The position numbers were made by a program, and so were the translations under genes. This document shows positions 1 to 14,200 of a DNA stretch of 64,000 nucleotides, piece by piece. The stretch spans positions 4,712,001 to 4,776,000 of the forward strand of contig RQOL01000906.1 of assembly GCA_013076295.1 (NCBI GenBank). The letters run 5' to 3'. Under the pieces are notes generated by a model that was not told the origin of the DNA, did not search any database, and saw only the letters and a list, made by a program, of their open reading frames with translations. How positions within the stretch are numbered: position 1 is the stretch's first letter; every line of letters starts with the position of its first letter. This DNA is from Sanderia malayensis (Eukaryota; Cnidaria; Scyphozoa; Semaeostomeae; Pelagiidae).

Positions 1-424
1 TGTCTGCTCCCTGACTTTTCTAAGCCTTCTTCGCTAGTCTCTATACTTAACCAAACCCTCTCTGTCTTGATCTGGACAGGTCTTGGCACTTTCCGTCTCT
101 AAACAGGTATTGCTGCTATGCTCCAATCTCTAAACGCATCCAAACCTAATTTATCTATCTCTATACCCATGCTTTCCTACTCTGTCTGTCTCCACACGGG
201 TCTTGGCACTACATTCCCGTTTCTAAATAGTTCTCACTGCTGTGTTGCTGTCTTTAAACGTGCCTGAAGCTATACCGATCTGCTTCTAAAGATGCTTTAC
301 CTAATCTTGTCTCTGTATTAATTTATGTTACCTTGCCTCCAAACTTTATCTTAATCGACCTCATTTGTTTCTGACTACAATTGGTTCTTATCTATGCCTC
401 ACCTTTAAACCTTTCTTGACTTAC
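1..424. other. USP34 intron sequence with degenerate ~120-bp repeat
   Basis: No exon was found here. Two diverged copies of a segment containing GGTCTTGGCACT and CTCTAAAC motifs lie about 120 bp apart, so this is an old tandem duplication within the intron. Confidence 0.4.
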
Positions 425-3400
425 CTTGCCTGTCTCTGAACTTTGAGCAACAATTCAAGACAGTGAATAATATCTGGAGAATCTCGGCAATATCATCTTC
501 AACATTACACGCAGTTGCTTCGTAGTACATCACAAACAGCGTCACAAAAGCCTGCAAAGGAAAATCGAATATTTCATTGTTTGTGCATACAGGATAAGTG
601 TGAAAAAAGATTCTATAAAGAGGCACTGCTGAAACAAAAGTTTAAAACTGATTACCTCAGATAGAGTGTGCAGTCCTTTGTTCGTTGCTACGACAAGCAA
701 ATCTTCCTCAGATTGCAGTAATATCTTGTATGTGCTAATGTAAAAAGAATAAGCATGCTCTATAGGATCTTTCAATAGAAAGTGTAAATTGATACCGGAG
801 TACTTTGCTATAGCTAAGTCGATAGATTATTACATAAAAAATGTAAAACATTTCAAATCAAGACAATGCCAATGGAAAATTATGGAGTGAATGCAAGACA
901 ATGAAATGAATGTTCAAGACTATGGGATGAATGCTTGAAGCTATAAACTATGGAACGAATGTTTCGGGGCGAATGTAAGATTGTAGGGGGGGGGGTGCTT
1001 AGGACTGTTGGTGCTCAAAACGATTGGGTGAATGTAAAACTACGGAGTGAATAGACAATAGCAAAACAAACAAATACCTGAAAACATAAAGTAAATTTAT
1101 TTATACACATAAGATCATAGATTTCATATAAAAGATTATTGAGAAAACATAAATACATATTCTGTGACATCATCGGCTTAATTTAAAGATATCAAAGAAT
1201 TTAGAAAGAAGAAAAAAGAAAATTTAAAGACGTAGTGCAATGATATGAAATATACCTTATCAGAGTAGTCCAGGCCGATTGTCCGTCAATGCAGGTGCTA
1301 AACAAAGCAACGGCCTTAGCTCTGAATTCATTCACAATGGCTTGGTTCTCTTCTGACTGGGAACGGTTTGCAAACAAATTGAGTAAACTGAACAGCTCTT
1401 CAACAGCCTGTAGGCAGGAGAAAAAATTACAATTAATACATCTCTCCAGACTCATCTTGTGTAAAGAAGTGCAAATGAATAATTCTGGTGTAAAGAGCTA
1501 TGTACCTGAGGATATTGATTGACGCGTGGTGCCAAGTGCTTGAATGCCCAAGTCATGTTACGATGATTAGAGAGTGTCTGGCAGAATTGCGGTGAGTATT
1601 GACAGGCCAAGCGAAGGAGACCGTAGTAGACAGGTAAACAGTTTCTATTGTATGATATCACATCTGCTTCATCATTGGAGCTGCACGAAAACGAGACTCA
1701 AATCATCTAGCGTCGACTAGCAAGTACTATCGAATAATGTATAAAACATGAACATAATGCCGATCATAGAGAGATGGTAAATTGATATATTATCAGATGC
1801 TAAGCTTGCGTTAGGAAAGAAGATACTAAGTTCTGGTTAATGAGGTGGATACTGAGCTCATGATGGCAAGGTAGACATTACATTGGCGAACAATTTAGCT
1901 TAAATAGGAGTAGTTGGACTTACAGAATATAGTTGTAAGCTATGTTGGAAGAGACCTCAGATGTGTCAGTGAGAAATTTGATGTTGTCTTCGCAATTGAT
2001 GCATACGTGAAACCAAAATGTCAAGAGTGCCTAAAAACAAAAGAATATTGTTCATGCAGTAGTAGTAGTAGTTGTTGCAGTCTATATATCCATCAAATAA
2101 TGCAGGGATTCAACAAATTGAAGGCAATTGCATATAACAAAACAAAGATCTTTGGTCTAAATAGGCAAACAGTGATATGATATACCCTTTCAGTAAAAGA
2201 CTTCTTGGAGAGTATTAATAGTAGTAGTAGTAGTACTAGTAAAAGTAGCAGTGGTAGTAGTAGTGGTATAAATGGTAGTAGTAAAAGCAGTACTAGTAGT
2301 AGCCATAAATGTAGTAGTGGTAGCAGTCATAGTAGTAGTAGTATAAGTGATAGTAGTAGAAGTAAAAGTAGTAATATTCGTAGTAGACGTAGTAGTAGAA
2401 GTAGTAGCCACAAAAGTAGTAGTAGTAGTAGCCAGAGGCGGACATTGGCCATATTTGGTGGTGGGGCGAATAGTGACAATTTGCCGACAAAATTCTAAAC
2501 CTAGCAAGCGAAGGTTAGAGCTCTGGTTGGGGTCAAGGGACATAGCCCCTATCAAGGTTTTGGGGCTTTGCTACTTTTTTACCTCTCGAGATTCTTAAAA
2601 TGTGAACAATTTAGAATATAAATTCGAGAAAGAGTTCAGTTACAATTACAAGATCTTTGAACTTTGTGCCTTTCGTTTGGAAGAAAACGTCACACTTGAA
2701 GGCCTTTTTCTCGCTCTTCGGCTTGCAAAATCATATTCTGTTCCCGACTTTTCTGCGGTTTCTTTCACTTGAGCAATAAACTCGTCAAACTTAACATCAT
2801 TTCTTAATGCTTGGAATTTCCTCAATGCATGTGTCGATAAAGAAAAGCTTCTGCCAAGTCAATCTCCCTGCCTTGTAGTGTTTTGCTCAGGATGTTTGTC
2901 GTTTGCATTATTTGATCAAATATGACCACCATGGGCGTAAATTCGAACTTTGATTATAAGTAAGGACTCCATTAGCCTTTGTTATGATGTCAGGCACCAT
3001 TTCGTCGTTTACGTCGCTTGTAAGTTAAGAAACTTTCAAGAATACATAGTAAAAATCTGTCTAAGTAAATACCGACAAAATGCCGAAAAAAATTAACATT
3101 CACCGACAAATAATTTTTTGGGGGGTCGTTCGCCCCGCCAAACCCCCCATAATATCCGCCTCTGGTAGTAGCAGTCATAGTAGTAGTACTAACAGTATAA
3201 GTGGTTGTAGTAGAAGTAAAAGTAGTAATAGTCGTAGTAGAAGCAGTAGTAGAAGAACTGGCCATAAAAGTAGTAGCAGCAGTAGTAGTTATTGTGTTAA
3301 CAGCAATAGTAGTGGTAGAGATATACCTGTTTATTGAAGTGTATAGGAATATCGGGCTCTGTCATTGCAGGGTGAAATAATTTCCATAAATCCATGCTGT

Positions 3401-6400
3401 AAGGTGTGAACTAGAACAAATTACAAATAATACGGTCAGAAAACAATGATAAAAAGCAGATTACAAACCATACATAGTTGTTTGATGCAGCTTTAAAATG
3501 CTCAGATATGCAGGGTTCTTAATCAAAAGTTTATGTAGTAAACACCCACGTATTGGAAGCTAAAAATTTGCATCCACATTATTGTTTAGACACAATATTC
3601 TATTGTTTATTCTATTGTTTTGAATAGAAGGATCATTCTGGATAGTTCTATATCCACTGGTTCCTTTATGCGGGTGTTTACTGTATAAGAAAGATGAAGT
3701 AGCAATCTGGTACTACCATCAATTTTTCCTCCTGCGACACAAGACAGTAATTCAAAATGGAGAAGAAGGAGACGAGCTTGGTTGTGCCGTTCTGACTTGC
3801 ATCTACAAAAACAAAATAAAATCCACGATGCTTAACACCAACATCAATAAATCTAATCATTAATTGTCTCTACCCCTCAGACAGCCGAGTATCCGACCTG
3901 AATAGGTCGTCTGCATAGGTCGAACTCGTGTAATTCGAACCCTATCTAATTCGAACGAAATTTTCCGTCCCTTCAAGGATCACTAATGGACCAATTCTTA
4001 TAAAACAAACCTCTATAATTCGAACTGTTTGTAATTCGAGCATTTTCACGCTTCCCCAGGGTGCTCGAATTAGACAGAGTTGATGATATTCTAGTGAGCT
4101 TATGAAACGTTACGATAAATCTCACCGCAATACTTTCTCAGACCCTTAAGCAGCTCCAACAGGTAGACGTAAATCTTGTGGAGAACAACTTTTGTTTCCT
4201 GTGACATCTATGAAATAGATCAAAATGAACTAAAGTTATCGATAAAATAAGTCAGAAGACATTAAACAGCTGATAGAAATAAAGAACCAACCATCGTAAT
4301 ATTAAGATAAATCCAAAACATTCGTAAATATAAAAACAAAATATAGAGAGGGTGAAACTTTGCAACGTACTTTCCATTCCTTTTGAGGTTGTGCAAAGCC
4401 TCTTGCTCTGAAGAAACAAACGGAAAAAACATTTGTATGCAGAGTATTCCAGGCAAGCACAAGGATAAGCGTATGGTTAATTGTAAAGGCTTGGTAATGA
4501 TTTAGCAGCGTACAAGGCGGCTCAGTTCTCACCTGAATGCTTGAGGAAAATGCGGATTTGGAACCAGAGAAACAAGTAAGAAGGCAGCCCCTAGAATCGA
4601 AATTCAAAATTCGAAATTTTAAAAGGTGTAATCAAAGGCTTCCAGTTCCATATCTGACTTCTAAAAAACAAATTCTGATGCTATCTCTGGCTTCTAACAG
4701 CAAGGTTTTTCTACCATCCATTTTATTACCTCTTTCGACTACAAAATGAAAGAGTCTGACAAAATGACAAATGCAGCATACCATTTCGAATTCTCGGGTT
4801 GCTATCTGCAATAAGATACTTCTCAACCCAATGCGACATATTGTGCAGAACCCAACGATGTGCCTGTAGAAAAATCGAAGTGGTATCATGTTCAGATATA
4901 GGTAGGATAAGATTGCTTAGTTGTTTTCAGAGCTGGTTTGGCGGACAAAGCTCTAACCAAGCTATACAACATCAGAACATCACAAGAAATCCAACTTACG
5001 ATCTTATTCCGTGGCACTTGTGACGTAAGCCAGTCTATGTAGAGCCCAGGACTATTTTCAGCAACCTATTAAAACAAAATAAACGCATTACATCTACAAC
5101 CTGTCAACATTATTGCCAGTAACTCAAAAATAATTTTAGCATAGACGTTTTTCAGCAGTAGATAGCAGTAGCAATAGAATCATTCCACTGGCTGGTAATA
5201 CAGTCTGTGATCAAACGATGAAAGGCAATAGCCTCTATACCTCATCTATGTCTCATTTATACGTTTACTCCCCCGTCTTACCTGTGCCATTTTCGGTAAT
5301 ATCAAATTGGTGAATGATAGAAGACCGGGTGTTGAAGGTGTATCGTGTTCCGTGAGAAGCGACAGCAGGCGAAAGAAATGCTGCGATTGTTGCTGCGAAA
5401 AAATTAGCCCTGACTATTAGCATGCATTCTTCAAACATAAACACTTAAAAATCGAGAAATGCTAAAATTCGTTCACTTAATTCGCATCTACCACATCTCA
5501 TATTGTTATATTACTTCTAATCTTCGTTTAGGACCTCTTATATGGTCCTACCAAGTCTAGGACCTCTTATATGATCCCACCAGGTCTAGGACTTTTTGTA
5601 TGGTCCTACCAAGTCCAGGACCTCTTATATGACCCTACCAGGTCTAAGACCTCTTATATAATGCTACCAGGTCTAGGACCTCTTATATGATCCTAGCAGC
5701 TCTCATCCTCTTGTAAGAACCCTCTCAAACTTTTCTATGACATCTCATATCCTTCTACCACCTTTCTCCTGTCTCCCGCGACATTCTCACAACCCTACCT
5801 TCTTGCTCTATCTCGCACATCTATTCACGACATTTCGAATCTGAAGCAAATTCACACAAACACACCTCAGTCTGAAGTTTCTGAATGGACAAAATGATCA
5901 TCTCAAGAATCTAAAAGAAAAACATGAATGTTGTAACACTTGAATACAATAATAATAATACTGACCATTACAATACTTTCAACCAGTGCAGTCTAGCAAA
6001 GAACGTTCAGATCAGCAATGGAAAAGATTTACATAAAAAATAAACAGTTCACCTTTTCTGCCATTCCTTGGTTGAACAAACAGAGACTGGATATAATATT
6101 AGCAGTCTGCTTGAGATTGATAGCATCTTTGGTTATTTGATACAAGAAAGGAAAACCCTGTTGGAGAGAACAAGTAAAAGTGTCATACTACCATGTTTTG
6201 CTATATACATATGCATATGAAAACATGCTATGGATTGCTTTTAAATGCATGAACTTTTATAAGTTTGATTTGAAGCATACCCTTTCACCCGTTAAAGCGG
6301 TGTAATCATTTTGAGAGAGCTGCAACTGCCTGTAATTGAATATAAATAACAAAGAAACAAATATACAACAATGCCTTATTTACTTATTAAATAATAATAC

Positions 6401-8203
6401 ACAACATTATTCAATAAGTAAATAATGACAGTAAATAAACAAGTAAATAAGTAAAAGAATTGAATAAAGTAGACGACGAAAGAAAAAAGACAGACAGACA
6501 GGTAGCTAAAGAACTAAGCAACTAAACAAGTAGTACTCGTTGATATCTGTACCACATTGCAACCCAATAAAACAAAAAAGTACCTGTCCTCCCGAGCTTC
6601 GTCTAAAAGAACAGCTAAAGTTGATATCATCTTTTCTAAGGCACTCGGGTTGTACCTTTCCTCGGGGAAAATTGACAGAATATCCTCATCATCGATATCC
6701 ATATCGTCATCATCATCACAGGTCATATCCGCCTTTGGAAAGATAAAACATTGCAGTTAGAATAGAATTGTGATACAAAGAGCTGAAGAAACTAATTGAA
6801 GATTGCAATGCATAAGAGGAAACAACGGTGTTTCATACAGGAGAGGTCACACATACCACTTCAGAAGCCTTCAGTCCCATGTAGAAATTGACCATTGTCG
6901 TGATTGCATCGATATTCAACATGAAATTACACTGTAAAAAACAAAAAAATCCAAGAATAGAACAGGCAATAAATCATCGGAGTTTGAAAAAGATGGATTT
7001 GAACTTAATAGGTCGCACGAACCTCTTCTTGTCCAAGGGAGACAAACTGGTAAATGAAATGAAACAATTCACCAAGATTCTTGCAATGAGATCTTATGTT
7101 TTCTTCAAGCTGAAAAGGGAAAGATAACACAATATGGATGTATATGTAACATATGTCAAATAACATACATGGAAGCTTGATGATAAACTCGAATTACGTG
7201 CATACAGTTCAAAAGCTTAAAAATACGGTAATCAGACCAAACTACTCTCTATAATGTGGACACAGTATGGATATCTGCACAAAGGTGCTTCTAAAGCATC
7301 CGTGTTAAAATAACTTGTAAAACATATATAAACATCTCATGTTTGAGAAATTAAAGAGTTAAAAGCAAGTTATAGTAATAATAATAACGTATAACAGCGT
7401 AAGAGGAGAGAAGACAGGGTAGTGTAGGAGATATTGAAGTAAAAATTGTCTTGGTACAGAGACACCAATATACATAAGCAAATAAAGGTCACAAAAGAAG
7501 TAAAGATAAAAACAGAAGTTCATCAATGAATGGGAGTTTTTACGGGTGTGACGTTTCGAGAGATACTTCTCTCATCGTCGGGCAGGTGAGTTAATATAAT
7601 GACAATCAATGAACAGACAAATAAAATTATATTCACAAAGAAAAAGATCTTCCAGATGGTGAAGATTGCCAGGGAAAATACAAAGACACAAAGAAACAAA
7701 AAATAAAAGAAGCCAAATGGTCAACTGAAATATTTTGATACTTACAAGTGCAAGGGCTGTCTTGATGAATCTGGTTGTTGGGGAAGCAGAACCAATTCCA
7801 TCTTCATCATCTTCGTCGTTGTCACTATCACTAAAATAAACATAAATAAACAGATAAGATAGAGTATCATGGCAAAGAGTCAAGTGGTATACTATCCGTT
7901 AACTTTATGAAGATTAACATGTGAAATGACAATTGGATGGGTATAAATTACAACTGGATGGGCATAAATTACAATTGAATGAGCATAAATTACCACTGGA
8001 TGGGCATAAATTACAATTCGATGGGCATAGATTACACTTGAATGGGTATAAATTACAGCTGGATGGGTATAAATTACAACTGGATGGGCATAAATTACCA
8101 CTGGATAGGCATAAATTACATACTCATCGGAGGCTTGGGAGTATTTGTCAACTTGCGAAGGTCGCAGGATTTTTATTGCATGAAGACAAATCTGTCCAAA
8201 CAT
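425..8203 (-). CDS. USP34: USP34 exons 34-54, post-catalytic helical region
   Basis: Exons: 8124-8203, 7746-7830, 7023-7109, 6857-6931, 6584-6732, 6281-6329, 6053-6157, 5866-5910, 5282-5392, 5000-5065, 4782-4863, 4533-4590, 4371-4407 (37-nt microexon), 4126-4207, 3717-3802, 3327-3410, 1924-2030, 1506-1680, 1256-1407, 656-734, 425-551. Matches to vertebrate USP34 include GAAFLLVSLVPNPHF, NGTTKLVSFFS, LPVYYGLLRLACQYSP and MYYEATACN. The donor of exon 36 is GTTCGT, which is atypical. The last visible exon ends in phase 1 at 425 and continues off the left edge. Confidence 0.93.
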
Positions 8204-11200
8204 CTGAAAATGAAAAGAAGCAATAAAAAAAGAGAAAGAATAGAAGGACATAAATAAAAATGAAAGCAACTGGTCTTAGTTTAGCTTAACGCAAAATCGC
8301 TGTTTTCGCGTCATTGGTGTATGGGCAGAAAAATAATTTTGGCGTATAGAAACATATTGCACTGCAGTAGAGTCGAGTGAATCGTGGAGCTTTATTGCAA
8401 GTTCAAAACAGTGAAATAATATATAATTCAAAAGTGGGGTGAAAATATAGCGGAGCAAAGTAGTGGAAGAAGAGAGTGAAGTGATAAAGTAAAGGAATAA
8501 AGTGAGAAAATACAGTTTGAGAAAAACAATAATGGAAACAAAACATAGAGATAGTGTGTGAAATAACATCAAAGTGATAGACATTATTATCAAAATTAAT
8601 ATTTACCTGTCTCAGTGGTTGAGCTGGACATTTGACAAACATTTGCTGCAGCCACCAGTCATCTGCAGCCATGGTCTCTAACAGCCATTCGCACGCCGGC
8701 TGGCACCTATCTAGGCCATTTAAAAGGAACTCCATCCAGCCCTTCATGTGTGGCTTCTCTCGTGAGTGAACCAACGTCTCTAGCAGAAACGATGCTCCAA
8801 GCTTGATGCTAAAATACCCCACCGACAGACTGTTGTCAATCGAGCTGGGAAGCACGTTGCAGAACTGCCACATAAAATTGAAGTAGCTGACGTCGAAGAC
8901 GAGTTTGTCGCGTAAAAATTGCACGTTGTCGTGCCAAATCCATTCTTGCAAGTCCTGACACAGACGAACTGTTCTCTCCGGTTGTTTCTCTACATCCATT
9001 GATACGTGTTCGTAAAATAGCATGTACGCACTGTGTGTCTTCTCAAACGATACATCCATGTATTTCTCTGTTACAGCGTCGTACGTTTTGGTCTGTGGAG
9101 TATGAAACATAGAGATCGTGAATAGGTATTGCATGGCCCAAGCAATGCTACATGAAATTTCTGTACAGTATAAATTCCATATAGCGGATAATCAAAGAAA
9201 CAGTGCTGTCGTTGGTTTTAAAGGTGTACATTGCAAAATTGCAGTTCTTGAAAGGAGATGACCATTCTTGAGACATTATGTGACAAGAATAAAAACACCA
9301 TACATTATTTGTGATGATTGAAAACATTGCTCCCTTAGTTTTTCAAAAATTTCCACATATAAATACCTAACGAGGTATCCACATTAGGAAATCGTTGTAT
9401 AGAGGTTGCACTTCACAAATACTCAACCTTGACTCCAGGCTCCCTATCGCTTTGCTAAAAGTGCTCGTTCAAAGTACTTGAAATACCCAGGATTACTAAT
9501 TTATGCAAGTTCCTATTGTTATTGAGTAGCCAATCACAATCCATTATTCCTAGGTATGTGCAAGGGCCACAACTGATTACATTGTTGCTCTTGGTTCACG
9601 GTTTTACTAACACCAAGAGCCTCAAGCCCTGAAGCAGGCCTAAAACAAGTTAAATAAATAAATACATACATCCACTCTGTACAATCAATGCAAGAGTAAG
9701 TATCATACCATCATTTCGCCTCCAAAACATTCAGCTGCAATTTGCGAAGGATCAAACGGTTTGACCTCAGCATCGTTAAACAGATACCAATTGCCCGACT
9801 TTGAATGTCTGTCGCGGATAAAACTGTAGTAGTGCCCCCCGTCTGCAGTTCCAGTGTGAACGACAACGCCTGCAAGATTGTACCAATAGCGGGGGTCATC
9901 ATCGGGGTCTTGATCCTTGTTTTGCATGAGATACTCCTCCGTGTACGGTGCCATGTTCAAACGCATTGGGAAGGAGAAGTGTGTGTTCACTTTCTCTTTC
10001 ATCATTGTCACCATGTTAAACGTGTATCGCATTGTGTTGAAGCAGAGAACTTTGGGAAGTTTCTTGAAGCACGCCCTGGGGAAGTAATCAATGCGTATAC
10101 ATGCCAGGATATGTGGAATACCGTTGTGTCATATTCCTCAATGTGTCAGACATCTTTCTGTTCCGGATATTATATTATATCACATGGCATTACCTTGCCA
10201 TATGGCATGTCATGGGTTCGATCCCAGATAACTCGAGCTCTCCTTAACTCAAGCGAATTCACCGTTCCCCATGGATATTCAACTTATCGAGTTTCAACCG
10301 AAAGGGATTTTTAAATATGGGAAATTTCAGATAATCGTGTACAGGAATGAGATGAATAAATCCCGACTCATAGTGAAAATAAACAGTGAACTGAAGAAAA
10401 TCATGAAATAATACCTCTTCTCTGCTCTGACCTTCTCCTGGCATTGCGAACACGTGTACTTGTTATCTCCTTCCAAAACATCTTTAACTGTTTCTTCATC
10501 AAGTGATTCCTGAAAGTAACATAAAGCACAATATGGATCAGCACTGTAGAATACATCACTACAGAATCCACATACAAACACACAGCAACAGACAAAACAG
10601 ATAGATTTATTGCAAAGTATTCCTATGGTAATGACCAGATACTCAACTTGCCATTAACTAATTGGGATTTTTACCAGTAGGATAACAGTTAGTTCAAACA
10701 GCATCATACCAATGCAGACATAGTTTCTCTAGCAGTATATAGTTTCTTGAAAGGTAACATTATATTTTCTAATCACCAACATTTTATCATCTAATCACTA
10801 ACAAAATTGTGCGTAATATACCCAATTTTGGGGTTTTGTACATCATTTGATAGATAGATAGATAGATAGACAGATAGATAGATAGACATGTTTCAAAGTG
10901 CATAAGCAATGGTATATGTGATAGACGACTATTTATATCACATACACCATTGGATACATGGTTATCTCTGACACATATATCTATATTAGATATGTGTCAG
11001 ATATCTACATCACGGAAGATCAACGTTGGTGCTTACATATAGATTCCTCATATCTGCAACGGTGCATCTGACTGAATAGAATTCCTCTTCGGTCTTACTG
11101 ACATGATCACAGTCCTGCAACAGAAGTAACATCGTGGTGGAAATAGGACAGACAAATTTTGACTAAGACTTCCAGAAGACAAATTTTGAAATGAGTAAAA

Positions 11201-14200
11201 AGCTGGATGACGTGCTAAATAAAGAAAATTTTTCAGAAGTGGCAGCATCGTTATCAATGTCAATACAGTGAAAACCAACATGTAAAAAACTGCAAATCTG
11301 CCATCCAACCTATTGTTCAAAGACAATAGGCTATTGTTTCTTCTATTGTCTTGCGCAGAAATGTCAACTTGCAGGCTCAGTTGGTTCTTATAACATGCGA
11401 GTTTAATCACAAAAAACCTACCAGAGATACGACATTGTTTGTGATCACTCCACAGAAAAGATCTCTCATTGTGCATTTCTGAAATACAAATTAGATATTA
11501 ATGTTGTAATTAGTGCAATAAATAACATGTGGCGAATTCGTGAAAGAAATTAGTGGATAATACAAATGGCTGATGAACCAATGGCTAATATTAAAGTTGT
11601 CAACTGTGAATGCACGTAACATGGTAAATGTAAGTGCAAATGACAACTTGCCATTGCAAATATACGTGCAATTGAAAGTATCGGAGAAAAAGCAAGTGTA
11701 GATGTAACTATATGTGCAAATGACAGTATCAGGGAAAAGGCAAGTGTAGATGTAACGAAATGTGAAAATGACAGTATCGGAGAAAAAGTGTAGATGTAGC
11801 TATATGTGCAAGGTTTAGAATGTCTTACCAAATTATCATCCATTTCTTCGAGTTTGCTAATCAAGTCAGTGAAAAACTCGGCCATGTCCTTTTGTTCCCC
11901 TGTGTTCAACGGTTGTTTATCCATGGTGTATGTCTTGCATAGCGAGCGTGGATTGTAAGCCTTTCGGTAACTTTCCTGCAAAATGAAAATATTCAACATT
12001 ATACGCTCCTCTAAGAGTGTAACAGACCTGACATGATGTTGAATTAAAATTACCCTATATTCAGTATGCATAAGGGTCATTGGTCGTATGATTATGGAGA
12101 AACTATAAAAATACAAGTACAGTTGAATCTCGCTATCTCGAACTCGGTCAACTCGAACAACTCGCTATCTCGAACAAATTCCCATTTCCCCTCGTTCTCT
12201 AGTTGGGTGAATTTAGTTCGGATATCTCGAACTCCCGCTATGTCGAACAAATTTTCATTTCCCCTGCGAGCTCGAGATAGCGAGAGTCGACTGTGTTAAA
12301 TTTACAAAAGATTTATTGATACTACGCACCTGCAAATAAGCGAACATCTTTTGTAGTTCTTTTAATACCAGACCAAATTTCATATTGTCTGAGGCTTTAG
12401 CTTGAAGCAGTGCTGCCCTTGCTTTGGGTATCATGAAAAGTTGCTGGACACAAGATGCCATGTAACACGTCGCTCCTAGGTTCACAAGTCCAACGTAGCC
12501 AGCTGGTGACCGCTCCAACTCGTGCGGCCAATAATTCCAACCGTACGAGCTGTGCGCGCCGGTATTATCATCAACCGCGTGGTGCTTGAAGAATAAGGCC
12601 TGTAACTCGCGATAGTTGCGGTCGCATCCCTGCGCAAGTTTGACGAGCAGGTCGAACGCCGCGCCGCGCGCGGTTTTCGTCTCACATGTCGGTCGACCGT
12701 TCTCGCCGTCCTCCGCATCGAGCGGAATACGAAAAAGACAATCGTTGAAGACGTTCTTCATCAACTTGCGTCCCTTGTCCGAGTATTTGAATACGGGTTC
12801 GTGCCGCAGAAGAGATGTACACACGTGCAGCAGGCCAATCAAACAGTAATCAGACGACGGCACCGCTTCTTTCGCACCGGCGTAGCCACATATAAACTCG
12901 GCGACCGTTGCAACGGCTTTTTCAATATCCACGGGGTTTGCGGCATCTATCGCAACTTCATGTTTGTCAATTAACCGCGACAGAAGCCAAAAGTAATCCT
13001 TGAAATTAGACGTGGCAGACTTCGAAGAGTGGTGAGTTTCAATTAGGCCTTCGCGACACGCGATCAGTGTTGGAAGATTTCGAAGTAATAAGTTCAAAAC
13101 CATGTTAAGAAGATCCGTCTCTACGCTCACGCACATCTTGAAAATACCTCTTGATGCCTCCGTGCGTACCGATTTCTATTGAAGAAAAAGAAGTCAAATA
13201 TAAGATATCCAGTAATAACCCCCATAACAAGAGCATGCAAATTTTGCATCGAGCCTATTTCTCAAACACAATAAGCTATTGCTTCTTCTATTGTTTTGAG
13301 ACGAAATTTCAGCCTGAAGGCTTTCATAAAAGTAGGCTCTGATATGTGGGTTTCTGCAGTAATACATGTTGCAGCACAGTACACAACTCAACTAGCAACT
13401 GCGACGGTTGATATGTATCTAAGTTTATAAGCAATTAAGCGTGCTAGCAAACCGATCAACTCAAAAACGCCTTCCCAACATTTATCTATCTCCGTGCAGT
13501 TGACAACTCGTTATATCTCGAGCCCTGAAGGGTAATACAAATATGCTCTAGATAGCATACACTTGATGCGATTGATGACGAACTTGAAGTACCCAGAGAA
13601 ATAAAAAAATAACTAGAAGAGATAGCGAGTTGTCCAAGATGCAATACCTGTGGCGACTCAAAGATGAGCCTTTGAAGAAGAACTTCAAACTTCTCATGAT
13701 GAACTAGCGAGGATGTTACTTGGTTGTCCATTTGTGTCCAACAGACCAGGAACGACAGACAATGATAAACAACTACAATAAGAAATAAACAAAAGTTAAT
13801 TCTGAACTTCCTCCGTATAATCAAGATGCTTGTGTAACCCAGTGCGACTTTAGTGATGAAAGCAAGAAGCATGCATAGTTATAATCAGACGTTCCTAAAG
13901 AAAAACTTTGTTGACAATCCGTCAACCTACTGGAAGCAGAGTTACGGACGTGGTCGCAAGAGACATTACTTCAAGACACAAGCCTCCTGACTAGTACAGT
14001 AAACACTCGCGTATAAGAACCTGTGAATTCTGCATCCAGCCTATTGCTCAAATGCTATAGCCTATTGTCTTTTCTATTGTTTTGAGCAGGGTTTTCGGCC
14101 TGGAAGGTTCTTAATTCATTGGTTCTTACATGCGGGTGTTTACTGTATATGAACAGCCGCAGGTTGCAGTGACATAAACATTAAAATTGTCGGACAAGTT

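Noticed and set aside
2205..2555. Ser-, Thr- or Tyr-rich open frames on both strands
   Set aside because: Produced entirely by the AGT trinucleotide repeat.
7892..8269. Frames with a 7-residue repeat (YAHPVVI / GHKLQLD)
   Set aside because: Translation of the 21-bp minisatellite in a USP34 intron; not coding.
10205..10240. tRNA-like GGTTCGATCCC T-loop
   Set aside because: No acceptor, D or anticodon arm can be folded around it; at most a tRNA-derived SINE scrap.
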